Shown in pieces: positions 11,881 through 24,259 of a DNA stretch of 64,000 nucleotides. The notes under the pieces were generated by a model, which saw only the letters and a list, made by a program, of their open reading frames with translations, searched no databases and was not told where the DNA came from. This DNA is from Rhodosorus marinus. Its lineage: Eukaryota > Rhodophyta > Stylonematophyceae > Stylonematales > Stylonemataceae. The stretch is from assembly GCA_029953675.1 (NCBI GenBank), contig JAMWBK010000002.1, positions 2,418,001 through 2,482,000 of the forward strand. The letters run 5' to 3'. Position numbers and translations under genes: made by a program. Position 1 is the stretch's first letter. Every line of letters begins with the position of its first letter.

Positions 11881-12509
11881 GCTCATCTCGGTGCAGCAGA
11901 CTAGCTCATTTAATACATGACACACAACCCTAACCTTCCTTCTTGGCACTGTTCACGCTGTTGAGGCTAAGGTGCTCTAACGATCATCAAAGCGAAAAAA
12001 AACGAAACCTTACCGGTCCGTTACTAGTCGAGTCCTCCCTCCACCAAGATTTGTGGGATACAGGAACCGAAGCAATAGAATATTCTCAGAAGCAAGATAC
12101 TACGGACATCAGCTACCCGCCTCTTCCATAGTTCGTGGTGGGATCCGGTACGGGGGTTGGAGTATAGCGACCTGCTGCTTATGGGAAAGCAGTGGATCAT
12201 TTGGCGGTCGATTGCCCCGGGTTGGCTTCTAGCTTCGCTCTCACCTTTGGTTGTACGCGCGGTGAGCTTCTGCTATGGCAATAGAAATCCAATTTCAAAA
12301 TAAAGAAACACCAGACAAGCACAGACAACGGCCATCCTTCCCCTCAGCTTTGAAAATGGTCTTGATGCTTGACACGTCCTTGGGCTTTGTGATGAACTAT
12401 TTCCAGAGCACCCCTTATTCCAATCGTGAACTGGGATCGCGTCCTCAGCATCTTGCAGTTCCTCTAGCCTTCTTCAATCAACGTCATCGTCATCTTCTCT
12501 CCCTTCTAC
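11881..12509. other. Intergenic region, no gene seen
   Basis: This is the convergent gap between the small unknown gene and the next minus-strand gene. Only short frames without motifs are present. Confidence 0.4.
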
Positions 12510-12854
12510 TTATTCATCGTCCTCCCTGTCATCGTCCGCTACGTCAGTTTCTTCCTTCAAGATCGTCGTCAGTCTTTTTATGAACCTTCTCCTCGCAGCA
12601 TCTCCAGAAACGAAGGGCTCATCTAGCAACCTCTCAAGCGGGGACTTGTTGCTCCCGTCGTCTCGAGCCTCCTTCAAAATATACTCCACCTCATCCAAAC
12701 TTCGCTGCCCCTCGAAATGCCACCCCGTCGTAAAGACATTAACCGCAGCCAACGCTACACAAATCAGAAACCCGACCAGAAGAAATCTCCGCACACGGGC
12801 TGTACCCACTTGCCTCGAAGCTTGTCTTGAACTTTCGCGCTTGTCCTCGCCCAT
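12510..12854 (-). CDS. Small single-pass membrane protein, unknown
   Basis: A single-exon frame of 114 residues starts at the ATG at 12852-12854. Residues about 22-45 form one hydrophobic helix (FLLVGFLICVALAAVNVFT) preceded by a Ser/Arg/Gln-rich basic segment, so the N-terminus should face the cytosol or stroma. The rest is charged, with an acidic end (DDDREDDE). The open frame extends upstream of the ATG through a CA microsatellite, which would give an unlikely alternating Cys-Val stretch, so I chose the internal ATG. The family is not recognised. Confidence 0.45.
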   Translation of the reverse strand: MGEDKRESSRQASRQVGTARVRRFLLVGFLICVALAAVNVFTTGWHFEGQRSLDEVEYILKEARDDGSNKSPLERLLDEPFVSGDAARRRFIKRLTTILKEETDVADDDREDDE

Positions 12855-12865
12855 CTTTGCGAACA

Positions 12866-12899
12866 CACACACACACACACACACGCACACACACGCACA
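12866..12899. repeat. (CA)n microsatellite
   Basis: An almost pure CA dinucleotide run, interrupted twice by CG, sits just upstream of the start codon of the small membrane protein gene and so probably lies in its 5' leader. Confidence 0.9.
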
Positions 12900-14325
12900 A
12901 TGTATCCAAGTCAACAGCGTCCTTGTCTTAAATCCCTTTGACAGACCCTTCAACCCGGTCCACTACTCTCATCAGCAGAAGACGAGCCCTTCCCACCAAG
13001 CCAAATCTCTGCTTAAGGACTTTTCTCGATGCTCTTAGGTGCAATAATTTGCTCTTCACATCAAAAAGCCGGTGAAGAGGAAGTCTCAATCATCTCTGTA
13101 TGAATATCACAAAGCTCATGACCATAGAGAACCGCCAACCAAAGTAGTAGGATCCTCTCGTACTGATCAGACTCCTTGGATACCTGGTGCTCATCCACAC
13201 CCAAGCAAAAGCGAAGAGGGAGGTCAAGATTACAAAGCTCGACAGACGAGATGAAGCATTTCGAGATAGGAGCTACGAATCATCACCAGGATCTCTCTCG
13301 TCCTGATCACTCTGGTTTCGCTAGCACATCACCCAGCTTGAGTCGAAAGCCGGTGAAGACGAAGATGTGACGACGAAACCTTTTTTTTTGACATGCGACT
13401 GATGAGGCCAGTCGACTACGGAGTTCCTTTTCAAATTCGGCGCAGAGAGGACGTTAAGGGGCACTTGACTGCTACCCCGTAGAGAAGCTGGGCAACGTCT
13501 GGGTTGGATATTGATCGAATTAGTGGTGCGCTGCATTAGTCACCTGTAGTGAAGGCTACGGTTACTCGTCCATACTTTTTGGCTTTATGGCCGGTGGTCC
13601 GAAAGCGCACGACTGTGTCGTTCGTCTACAAATACGTCCTTCAGAGCCGTGAAGACGCTAAAGGAAAATGTAGCTTCCGGATCGCATGGATGGCGCTATT
13701 TCCTCTCCTGTTAATTGGAAACCTGAATTCTTCAAGTCGATGTGACGTGGATACCACCACGGGTCGCGTCGTTGAGAACTGGTTGACTTTTCGAGCTGAG
13801 CCTTTGGGCAGGAAAGACTTTTCGACTGCTATTGAGGATGCAAATCCGGCCGAGAAGGAAATCGACATCAACCACCGGCTGGACAGGCCTGTCCCACGTG
13901 GCGGCCCTGTTTCATTCAACGCTGTTGGAGAAGCAGTACCTCGTGTGATCGCGAATGTGGCGTGACCTTTCCCATCCTAAACTCTTTCTCGAAGTTGATC
14001 ATAAATCTAGCAGAGTTTCCAGTTGACCACATCTGTCTGTGGGACTCCACGAGCAAGTACAGTGCTTGCAGCGACCAAATGTCAATACTCAGTTGAGGAC
14101 GGCTGATGCTTCATCCTCGATGTCGTGCTTTGTTCATGGTTAAGACAGTCACAGACGTGCTTTGCGTACGAAAGTGAGGATCCCTACTCTGAATACTTCA
14201 TTGATTTCCGTGTTTGTGTCGCTCGTGTAGACCCGAAAGCACCCCTATCCAAATGTACTTACGACTCCAACCTGAACGAAGCTGCGGGGCTCGAGGCACA
14301 TCTACAAATGTTTGTTCAGGTTACT
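12900..14325. other. Intergenic region with degenerate short repeats
   Basis: There is no supported gene. Around 13060-13400 the sequence repeats imperfectly at a spacing of about 140 bp: a segment reading CTCGTACTGATCAGACTCC near 13158 recurs as CTCGTCCTGATCACTCTGG near 13298, and GCCGGTGAAGA occurs at about 13070 and 13350. A 138-codon frame at 13549-13965 has no recognisable motif. Confidence 0.4.
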
Positions 14326-16323
14326 TTAGTCTGTGCTGGATTCTGCCGGGTTTTCCTCCGCAGGAAGTGCGGCCGATGGAGTGTCTACAACTGCAACCTC
14401 GGTAGCATCGTCTTCCACTAAGAGCTTCTTCAGGGAGTCAATCAACGGCCTCGCATCTGGTCCAAGGCTGCTGACGATCGTCTGCCAAGCAAACAGAAAC
14501 GGATACTTTTTGGTGAGACTTGCCAGGTCCTGTTCCGCGTAGTCGATCTTTCCACAATCTATGAGTTCTTACCTCAGCGCTGTTAAGCAACTCCTGGACG
14601 TCGATCCCCATTTCCTTAAGCATCGATCTCATCTCCTGCGCCTCTTCCGGAGAAACTCCTTGCTCGCTCATCAATTGCTGCAGTGCGAACATCATCTGCA
14701 TCACGTCCGCGTTCACATCTTCTCCCATGCCACCTGGCCCTCCGACGTTTTCTTCGCTGAAAGTAGATTTTAATTTCTCCATCATTTCCTTCGCCTGCGG
14801 GTCAAGATTCGCTTGCTCCATTGCCTCCTGCATCATGGCCTTCACAACCTCCTCGTACATGGCGCTTGCACTGCAAAGGGCCGCAGCAAGCAGAACAAGA
14901 TGGTAAGCAACACGAGAGTCTTCCAACTTGAGCATTGCCATTCGCGCTTACCTTTCGGTTGAAACACCAAGCAGGACCTGCAGATCTTCAAGCTCACGTG
15001 TTCCAGTTTGATCTTGTACGTTTCCTTTTGCCAATACGGCCATTGCGTGGAGGCGGTATATTTCTTCAGACATCTCCGCCCCTAAAACGCTTCCAGGGAG
15101 GGTAACCTTCCAAAGTTGGAAAAGGGGATTGCATGAATGATACGATACATGCAAATTTGGATCAACTATGTCTCTCATAAAAGGCGTACCGAGATTTCCT
15201 TGCCGAAGGCGTCCTTCGCGAGGGACCGACCGCGAGCAACGGTCGTCGCTAGCGCTTGGATCTCTCGCAGAGGAGGTGGCTTAGCAGCTGATGACATCAT
15301 CGATTCCAGATCTCCGACGATCTTGCGCACTTGGTCCTCAACTACTGCAACTGATACAGAACTGATAGTGGCAGCGGCCTCAACATCGGTCAAGTTTGAC
15401 GATTTCGCCGCGGCTGTCGCTTGGGCCACATCGCTCTCACCACTCACGTACTACAAGGAAGAGATACCACGAGTGTGAGAACAACGCACGGCCGACTTCA
15501 AGCGACCGCCTTGTGACTTTGAGAGCCAAAAGCAAAATGGAAACTGAAATTATCTACGACAATGAATGCTCCTCGTTACCTTGACGACGACTTCTTCAAA
15601 CGAGGCTGTGGAATCAGCCGACTCAGGACTAGTCGTTTCGGACTGAGCGCCTGTTTCCGGTTCAGGCGTTTCCGATGCAGGGGGAGCCTCCGACTCAGAT
15701 TCCGTTGGCGGGGTCTGGAAGATATCCAGTTTCACAGCCGGAGCACGAGTTCGCGCAGGTTTTCTTTCCCTGAACTTGTATTTCGTCTTGGATTTTTCCA
15801 GAATTTGTTTGGCGATTGCAGCAGTGTCCTCTCGTTCCTTCCTCTGTGGTCGTGCTCCCGTTTTCCACTCCGCATCGCTTATGCCCGGCGAGGTTGATTG
15901 CAAGTCTTGCTGGAATTTCTGAACCTGTCTCTGCTGAAATCGCTGAAGGGCAAAATAGCCGCCGCCAACCGCAGCGCCAACTGCTACCACATACGGTGCA
16001 GCTTTCAACCCCGTCATCGCCGCATTCTTAACAGCCTGCATGCTTTCGTTGCCCTTGTCCTGCCTTTTTTTCGTCTCCCTCTCAGATGGAAGAACAAATT
16101 CCGCCGCCGACTCCGTCATCCGAAACATGGCTCCCCCTCCTCGGGCCGCCATCGCCTGATCTGGGCGTCCAAGCAGACTGAACCCGGCGGCGACTACAGC
16201 AGCAGCCTTCTTCCAGCCATCTTTCCTCTCCCGATCCAAGCTGCAAACTACAGTCTGCCGATTCGAGACTTTCCCACCTCTCTGTAAAACCAGACCATTG
16301 CCCACGAACGCCTCCCCATCCAT
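14326..16323 (-). CDS. Unknown plastid-targeted membrane or thylakoid protein
   Basis: Five exons (15580-16323, 15190-15450, 14952-15106, 14573-14870, 14326-14481) give 537 residues in one consistent frame. The N-terminus MDGEAFVGNG has the early Phe typical of red algal transit peptides. It is followed by a basic stretch and a hydrophobic segment AAAVVAAGFSLLGRPDQAMA ending in an Ala-x-Ala site, as in thylakoid-directed presequences. A second hydrophobic segment (APYVVAVGAAVGGGYFAL) lies further on. A Pro/Glu/Ser-rich linker leads to a helical C-terminal half with Met- and Glu-rich helices (YEEVVKAMMQEAMEQ). An ATG six codons upstream (16341) is possible. I do not recognise the family. Confidence 0.7.
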
Positions 16324-18112
16324 TATGTAATGGATCTCCATCTCCACTGCCAACACCAACTGCAGCCAGCCACCCCGCAAAACACCTGTTCTCCCAAAAG
16401 GCCTAACCCCAGACTAACCAAACCTAAAAGTACAGACCAAAACTCTGTCCGCGTCGTCCAATCGTCGCTCCATTCGCGCTCCCCATCCCCTCCTCCCCAA
16501 CTTTATACTCATATGTATTTATATTGCTCACGTCCACGACAAGGAAACGCGCGGCAACATCTTCATCGAGCGATTCAAGAAACGCGGCCGGAAAATGGGA
16601 CGATCACACGCAAATACATAAATCTCACCCCGCAAAGGGAGGAGGAGGATACGGCTTATAGTTGTCAGACTCTATGATCACATTTCTTTTTCCTGCTGTC
16701 CGCAGAGAACCGCCATCGTTTGTAAATTAAGAATCAAGTTCATCTCTCCGTTGAGACCGTTTGATGAGAGCTCTTCCAGAGCTCTCAAACGGGGTAGATT
16801 GGCCGCTGACCTTCTCTTCTCCGTGGGGGGGTAAGCGGGGAGGGTTGTTAAGAGGCTTAGATCCTCGGTCACTGCTTTACAAATTCTTTAGCACACTGGT
16901 TTTGACCTGCATCCACATCCTCCGATTGAAACCGACAGCTCTAGCTGAACATCGCGCAGTGAACCACCGAGGAATTAGGAAGGATTTTCCAAATTTGGCG
17001 TTTTTGGTCATGTTTAATCGTTTGTTCTAAATTTAGAAACAGGTGAAATTGAGTTGAGGGGTTATTTGCGCAGTATGCTTGGGGACATTATTAAGCATTC
17101 AAACAAAATCTAACATCTTTCTGAAAAAGCATGGTGACCCTAGACCCGTGGATACCATCAGGAGAAACTACGGTCGGTCGTCGATGCTGACCAAAATTTT
17201 CGATTGTCGAAATTCTACGTGCTGAGCCAAGCATTATTTTTTGGATGAATGGACATTGTGGCGATGGCGAAGATCGCATACTTAGACATGCATTTCATCG
17301 CAGTCGATGCTCTCTCCCGGTCGTATCGAAGCCGGTCGAAAACTTCCTCTCTTTCGAGTTCTAGGATCCTCTCTGCGCTTCGAAGTCCCAAGCTGTGGTT
17401 TCAGCAATCTTGTGTTATCCCACGGCCGCTGTCCTGAACTTCGTCGATGATTCCGGTTCGTTGACAGCTACGGTTATGTAGCGGAGATTCAACGCACCGC
17501 TCATCCATCAGGACTCCGAAATGGCCTATGCGACAGAAAGCTTACGGTGGCCAGAACTCGATCGCCTTGTGTGGTAATGTTTACGGATGTATTCTGGTAG
17601 TACCGAAATTGACCAACTGGCGAGGGCATGGCATCATACGGTGACGCCAACGTCTTCTGTGCTTTGCGAGTTGCGTGGGCGGCGCTACAGCTTGCCATGA
17701 AAAATATATGTGTGACCGGCTGTTACTGGTCACGGATGAGAAATCCATTTCCGCGATAATACCTTTGCTTTCCTCCTTAGAGCCAACTCGTATCAACCAG
17801 TCGCGGCTCCAGAGTTTGGGAAAGCCCCTGGGGCTCTTTACCTCACTTGCATCCTGGCTCACCCAGAGCTAGCACTCACTGATTTTGAACTGCGCACGTG
17901 CCTCCGCCTGTGCTTGGGGATCGACTTGCCGCCCTGGTCTGGTCGTGGACTAGACACTGCAAGTTTTGTTCAGAGCGGCCGCTCGGTAACTGTGGTGCCC
18001 GTCTGCTCGCGAGCTGTACGGCGGTGGAAGGTGCGCGAACGGCTGGGCGAACCTGTGTGGCCAGCGCATTCCCCTTTGCACAAAGTCCGATTCAGCATCG
18101 CTCGAGCTTTGC
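16324..18112. other. Gene-poor region with possible decayed transposon coding
   Basis: There is no intact gene. On the plus strand, 17761-18120 stays open in one frame and reads a segment ending ELALTDFELRTCLRLCLG followed by IDLPPW. That resembles the late part of retroelement polyproteins as I remember them. Upstream the frame is broken by stops, as expected of a decayed copy. The retroelement reading is weak. Confidence 0.3.
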
Positions 18113-18751
18113 TTAATTTGCTTGGCAGGGTTCTGAGGTGTACAGTGACTCTCTCAGGAACTCATCCGCTTGTTTGCCTAATCGGTCGAAGGTCTCCCTG
18201 CAGAATGGCACGAAGATGCCATCGGCGACCATACCGATGACTTGCATTTCTTTCTGCTTGACGAGGAGTAGTGGATCGTACGATATCACGAAGCGCTCTG
18301 CGATTCATAATCATTTAATATATCTACGATACATATGTGCGGCTGCTTAAATAGGTCTCGATACGTTGACATACCAGATCTCAACAGTCACACGATTCAG
18401 TCCTGCAAGTATATCGATGACCAGTCGAGGATCATCCTGGAAAGGATTTGAACGCCACCTATCGTTCGCTGATACCAGTAGACGGCCCAATCCAGAGCCG
18501 TTGTACAACTTCCACTTGAGACTCAAGAAATAACAGCCGCAATCAACACCTTCTGTCAGTTTGTTGTCTTGCTCGTCGCAGGTGATTGGGTCTCTCACAC
18601 TCTGATAGTCCACGCCTCCCCCCGTTGCCGGCGGCATATCAAAAACTGTCGGAACACCTCGAGCCCAGGGCACCACACTCCCTTCCGCATGGATAAAGGC
18701 TCCTGTGACACGGACGCAACATGCTAGAAGCAGACACAAGCTCCTTCTCAA
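18113..18751 (-). CDS. Unknown protein, at least two exons, start uncertain
   Basis: Two coding-like blocks join on the minus strand. The 5' block (18751 down to about 18370) has Cys-rich and Trp-containing sequence such as GVDCGCYFLSLKWKLYNGSG and DDPRLVIDILAGLNRVTVEI. The 3' block starts near 18295 and reads RFVISYDPLLLVKQKEMQVIGM and later FVPFCRETFDRLGKQADEFL to a TAA at 18113-18115. The intervening DNA contains stops, so an intron is inferred, with a GTATCG donor after the codons for YVN and an acceptor ending CAGAG. No ATG fits upstream in this frame except within the block, so another 5' exon may be missing. The 5' part has a Leu/Cys-rich hydrophobic stretch that might be a signal. The family is not recognised. 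Confidence 0.4.
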
Positions 18752-21700
18752 GAAACGGCAAGGCTGCCCTCCTCCACCTGGGAGAAGAATTTTCAGCGCA
18801 GCAATCCGATTTCCTCACTATCTGAGCCATTCAGTTCAATCAACTTTACCAGCGCAGTCAATAGAAGCTCACGATGCTACTGATTTCAACAAAGCAATCC
18901 TCTACCGAAGTGAGCAGAACAGTGCAATGGCAGCGTTCCTGAAGTAACCTAGAAAGACGAGGGTCAGTAACTAGACGGTGACATTGGGAGTCAGGTGGTA
19001 ACCATCCTTGGCAAAGGTCCGCGAAACGCTGCTTCGAGGTTCAGTCCATGCGCGCTGAAGGAAACAACATTCAGGTTCTGTAGAATGTCGACCTTGACAG
19101 CCCATGTACACGAAGAACCCAAAAACATGCTGCGGCTGCCATGTTCCCGTGAACCTTCCCAGCTAAGCCAGAAGAGTAGCTATCCTGAATCTTAACAGTG
19201 AAAGACCACAGCCCAGGACCGAAGCGTGCTGGGGGGAGTGCTATGCCGGAGACTAGAGTGGATGGTGTGCGTGGAAGGGTTGGTTGCCTTTCTAAGGCAT
19301 TTCTACTCTGAGGGAACGATTCTGGAGGAAAACCCTCAAACTCCTATGGCAGAGTTTCATTGGACAAAGTTGCGACTGTTCACATTCATCCGGAGTAAGC
19401 GGTACGGGGCGGTGTGGGGCGGGACGAAACTAGTTTCCTCGCACCACGAAACTGACTCTACGACAAAGGTGGGATTTCAGATTGGGACGGAGCTTGAAAT
19501 ATTAGAAGTAGGGCTTTTTCGGTAGTAAAACTCTTACTTCGAGATTATGAGAAACTCTAGTTTGCCTCTTTTGCGCAGAGTTGTGGCGCCACTCAGCAAA
19601 ACCTAGCACACAAGATGTCCACTCGGCTTCTGACACGACGCTCGAAACAAATAGAGAAGCTGTTTGCTAGCACAGCCCCGACCACATGTTGCCCACACCA
19701 AGCTACAAAGAAAGCCGAAAATTTCGATACAAGAAACTCAAAATGGCGCTGAGCGGAAAAGCTAACCACGTCCTCAGCACAGATTCTGTTAAAACGCGGT
19801 GTGCGATAAGTTACAATTCACGCCAGTAAAGCTTTGCCGTCACAACCCCAGACAACCAAAAAACAATTAAACTGTTCAAGTTTAATAGTATTCTATTTTA
19901 CTGACTATGGTGCCGCGTAGCTTCCGGACTCAGGGCACTCGTACGTTCCCGTGTTGAATGGATCCAGCAGATAAGGCTCTGCACCAACACACCCCGTTTA
20001 TCGTGTGGGGAAGCGATAGGTATATGGCCTGGGGTGTGCTGCTCCTTTGTCCTTTTTTGTTTTTTCCTTCTATTCTCTTCGAACTGAGTATTTTCGGAAA
20101 CCCGCGATGACCATGCACGTTGCCCCATCCGTTTTTCTTATTGTTTCGAAGAAATTTCACCACTGTATTGAACAGCTTGCTGAACGTGCGCTTCAGAAGA
20201 ATCCCAAACTCAGGCCATACACAAGAAAAGTGGGCTATTTTTATTGACTTAACAGATTCTTATAAAGCCCTAGTTCCAATGACAAGGATGTGGATGGCAC
20301 TGCTCTCTCTACATAGCGATCAGATAACTTGTCGTTCTCAATAGCGAGATCTCGTTGAGCGCCAGAATTCCGAGCACGGTTGTAAGATCATTAGTTCCAT
20401 CGCTTTCGTAATGTTAGAGCGCGGCAGGAAGAGGAGCTTTCTCTCCCTCGGACTTAGCTTCTTTTTTTGCCGTCGACACGCTGGGAAGTTTTTTACGGAA
20501 GAAGCGCGTTTGTCTGACCAGCACAAGAACGCACGCCATGTCCCCGGCCACGGAACAGTTCGGGCGGCGCTTTGTTGACTAGCAGCCAGCGGTTACCGAT
20601 TGCTAATAGGGACGATCCTAGACTAGACGGAGAAGACCGCGCAGTTGAAAGCATTGAAAAGTTACACGTGAATGGTAGCTAGATGAAAGCGCGTGTTTGC
20701 GTCTTCCTATACCTCTTTCCTCTCTATGCTTAGGGTCCATATGATATGGCAACGCGTGCTCTTCCCTTGCGGCAATGAACTTATCACCTCAAGATGACCG
20801 TTAAGGGTCTCTTCATTGGCCACAAGAGGACTGGCAGAAATGCGCATCGCTTTTCGCTTCGAAATAATCTCATTCCTTAACGAGGTGAAAAGACATCAAC
20901 CTTCCCACCACCACGTCGAAGCATCTTCAGAAATCAATTTAAAAATAAGCAGAAAAAGATAAACGCGGCGATTGCCCAGCTCCAAGTGCGTGCTCTACGG
21001 CTCAACAGACGATCAACGCATCGACATATAGGCATCAATGCTCCACGCAATTGACGCGCAGCTCGAACAAGCCTTTCGAAAAAGCATTAAGTGTATCAAA
21101 GACCGAAAAAAACAAGACCAAAGATGATTCTCATCATACCACTGAGCCGGGGCCTTAACAGCTCCGAAGTTTGGGGAGAAGGAAGTGTCCACAACGATCC
21201 ACACCTTCTTCCTACCCAAAAACCTAAAGATCAAAGGGAAAGGTGCGAGAATCACGAACCCAGTCCCAACCATCGTCTAGCAACTTGGCAATACTGTCCC
21301 ATGCTCTGAAAATCCCTATTTGTCTTTAAAATACAAATACAATAATTGTATTACTGCTACCACTCACAACCCCTCCCCCAACTCTTTTCATGAAGCGAAA
21401 ACAAGGTGCACTTCTTCCTCCTACCCGTGAAAAAGTTCAAATTACAATATCAAGATCTGAAATTTGAGTTAAAACTAGATTGATTTACTGCAGCAGGATA
21501 ACTGGAGTTTTCCCGGCCCCCTGTTCGTCCGTTGTGGTGTCCATGCTGGACCAAAGTAGTCCCCAATTGGTCAAAGCAAGCAACAAACCCGGGGGTGAGA
21601 CCGCCGCCCCCCCGGGGTTTGGCGGACGTCCTACGTGGGAATTGAACGAATTCTTGGGGGAGGCTTAGAAGGCTCTTCTGGGGCTATGGAATCTGATTTA

Positions 21701-24259
21701 GGATCAACTGGTACCAATCGTCCCTGGTGTACTCATGAGGATTGGAAAGAAAGTAATTAGCGGGGCTTTGGTTGGATGAATGGATAGATTTAGGATTAGG
21801 AACACAAGGTAGTCCTCGATTCCTAGCTGTCGCTTCAGCGCTTTACCGTCACTCACTGGGCTTATGCTGGCACCTTGAATTGGACAAGGATCTAGCGCTT
21901 AAGAGGCTTATCGACCGACATTGACGTCTTGGAGTTGCACGCCAAGTCACATCGTGCTGTGGCAAGAAATTCGCTACACTGCGGAGACTGCAGAAGAAAT
22001 TCGCTGACTATTAGCTTCAGAGACTGAAGCCTTCTCACGGCTGTTGGGTCAAAAAGCTTTTTGCTGCTTGTTAGCAACGCTGGTCGGTTGGGGGGGATGA
22101 CATTATCCAATCACTATATTGGAGAATTTAACCGCAATTTTAGAATTGCCCGGGGGAGACAGGAGCTTACTCCTTGGGGGGGTGCGATGGCTAAGGTGGA
22201 TTTTCGCCGCTTCGGGAGACACTCCAAAAGACGACAAAAAAAGGACAACAAAATCAGAGATCCTCGCTGGAAGTGGTACACATAATTCTATTGTATAATA
22301 AAAGAAAAAAGACCCTCCGGTTGTCGGTGTAGGGAAACTGGATTCGATTAGATATATGTTCTATCGTAAAAAAAACCCTTCATGAGGAAATTTTTTTTTC
22401 AGGCCGACCGAGAATCCCCCCAAAATTCTTCTTGAAGATGATGGTTTTTCTTCCCCAAAATTCAGTCGAATGATCTTTATTTTTATTCTTTTATGCGGAC
22501 GTTTTGAGTGGGCTCGCTGCGGGGTCTGGCACGGGGCCATTGGAGCCTTCTTTTCTCGGACGAAGCTGTTTCCAACACTGTCCAAAACCGGAACAAAGTC
22601 AGATATGAAACAATTAAAGGAAATAGTTCATCCGAAAGTTTGCTCTCTTGTGATTGGTCTAGTTCGGACAGCCCCTAATAGAATTGAGCAATTTACCTGA
22701 AAGTTGCCGTATGCCTCGCATACATTCGTGAATACCAACGTGATCATTTTCACGAAGAAAGTCGATGATTTTCGAAAAAGTTCGGATATTCAAGTGGGTT
22801 CAATTTTGGAGCAGTTCACTCAGATTTACGTTGGTGGCGTTCCTAGCTCAAAATGATTGGATACTGGCGCAGAGCACGTTTCGCTTGGTCCTGGGGAGTT
22901 ATCCGTTAATTAAGAATTAGTCGAATTAAAATACGACAATTGAACACCAAAACATGCGAGACCTTCTTTTTCTCTCATTTTTTGTTTCGAAGGTGTCTAA
23001 ATATAACAACTATATGCTAGATTTGTAGAGTCCAGGTTTCTCCACTCTCGTCAACGGAGCTTGTTAGGGCTTGAATTGGTTAGATTCAAGGAAAGTTGGG
23101 CCTAAATTATGAGCGGCAATGTACTTTTTTTGGAAGGTCAAACGTGTGAAAAGTTAGTTCTCGCGGAATGTCTTCTCTACAAACTCCGTTTTCGGAGCTC
23201 ACGGGGGGCGAGTGTGGGAAATAAGGGGTTATGCCGTAGACTAGCCCCAAAACGCGGTTTGGTAAAAGACAGGAGACGAAATAGGTGAATCAGAGACTTT
23301 TCTAAGCAAAACGGTTGTATATCCTCCCCCCCCCCCGGCACCTACCGCTCTATACGCGTCGTTTTAAGTCTAGAGCACATCGGGACTGTAGGGATTCCCC
23401 AAGACAGCAGGATTTTTTACCCCCTTTAAAAAGAAAAAGAAGGAAAAACCCTCACGCACTTCATGGCCCCTCTCTTTTTCATTATATGCTTCTTTTTTCG
23501 CGAATGTAATGAGTTGACGGATGTCCCGTTCGGTATATAATTCTAAAGCAGTTATTCATCTATTGACACGCTTTCCATGAGAATTCTTTTATTATACAGT
23601 CTGAATACACTGTTATGATTGAAGAGCAGACACCAATATGCATAAATAAAAATCGAGGTTCTAGAAAAGAACGAAAAAATTGGAAGCGGGCAAAGAAGGC
23701 CTGCCGAGAAAACCCTTCGATTTCAAATAAACAGAGAGCAGAAAAAACCCTGTTTTCTTCCCTTTTTGCCTGCTTAGATTCCTTGCAGGACTGCTTGGCA
23801 CAAAGTGGTGTTTATTTAGGATTCTTGACCTTTTTTTGTTTTCGGTCAAATTACGTATAAGTGAAGGCTAGCTTGTAACGAACGGCCTAAAGAGCTCGCG
23901 GATGTCTTTGTTGGGAGAGGCAGGGGGGGGGGTTTGGTTGGGGGAAGAGGAATAGTATCGAGCGAGTGTATATGTGTTTGTGTGCGTGGGTGAAGGAGAG
24001 TGTGGGATCTCTGGTCGCGTTTGTTGTGCGCGTATACATACTGGCTTGTAAATTCGAAAGCTTGCTTGGGTTTCGGGGGTTGTTGCGGTAAGACGAGAGG
24101 GAATTTGTTTTTGTTGAGGGGGGATTTGGGAAGAATGGAGCGAATCGCAGTGTCATAAGACGTTTCTTATTTAAGACTGTGAGAAGGGGAGTGGGGGGTG
24201 GTCGGGTGACTGTACTTATGGTATTTGTAGAGCGGTGAGAAGTTTGTTGTATAGGAACC
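18752..24259. other. Long gene-poor region
   Basis: About 5.5 kb has no gene that I can name. Short frames occur, but none shows family motifs. Two are listed elsewhere: a possible two-exon gene at 20.4-20.65 kb and a hydrophobic frame at 21.0-21.27 kb. The DNA alternates between AT-rich and C- or G-rich parts, with a C run near 23326-23336 and GA/TG-rich DNA just before the RING gene (23920-24250), probably its promoter region. Confidence 0.45.
20405..20654 (-). CDS. Possible 5' part of a two-exon small gene, weak
   Basis: From the ATG at 20652-20654 a frame of 53 codons reads a presequence-like, Ser/Arg/Leu-rich segment ending ALLP at a GTAAAA site (20491-20496). About 90 nt further on, a CTAAC branch-like motif and an AAAG acceptor would join, in phase, a frame reading DGTNDLTTVLGILALNEISL and ending at a TAG near 20340. 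An overlapping frame with its own ATG (20539) reads into the intron and stops at 20414. No homologue is recognised. The join is frame-consistent but could be chance. Confidence 0.2.

Noticed and set aside
13549-13965. A 138-codon plus-strand frame
   Set aside because: No motif, lies in repeat-rich DNA, and the opposite strand is equally open.
21013-21273. An 86-codon minus-strand frame starting with a hydrophobic segment
   Set aside because: It has an ATG and looks membrane-like at first, but no homologue or second exon could be found and frame-consistent splicing failed; left uncalled.
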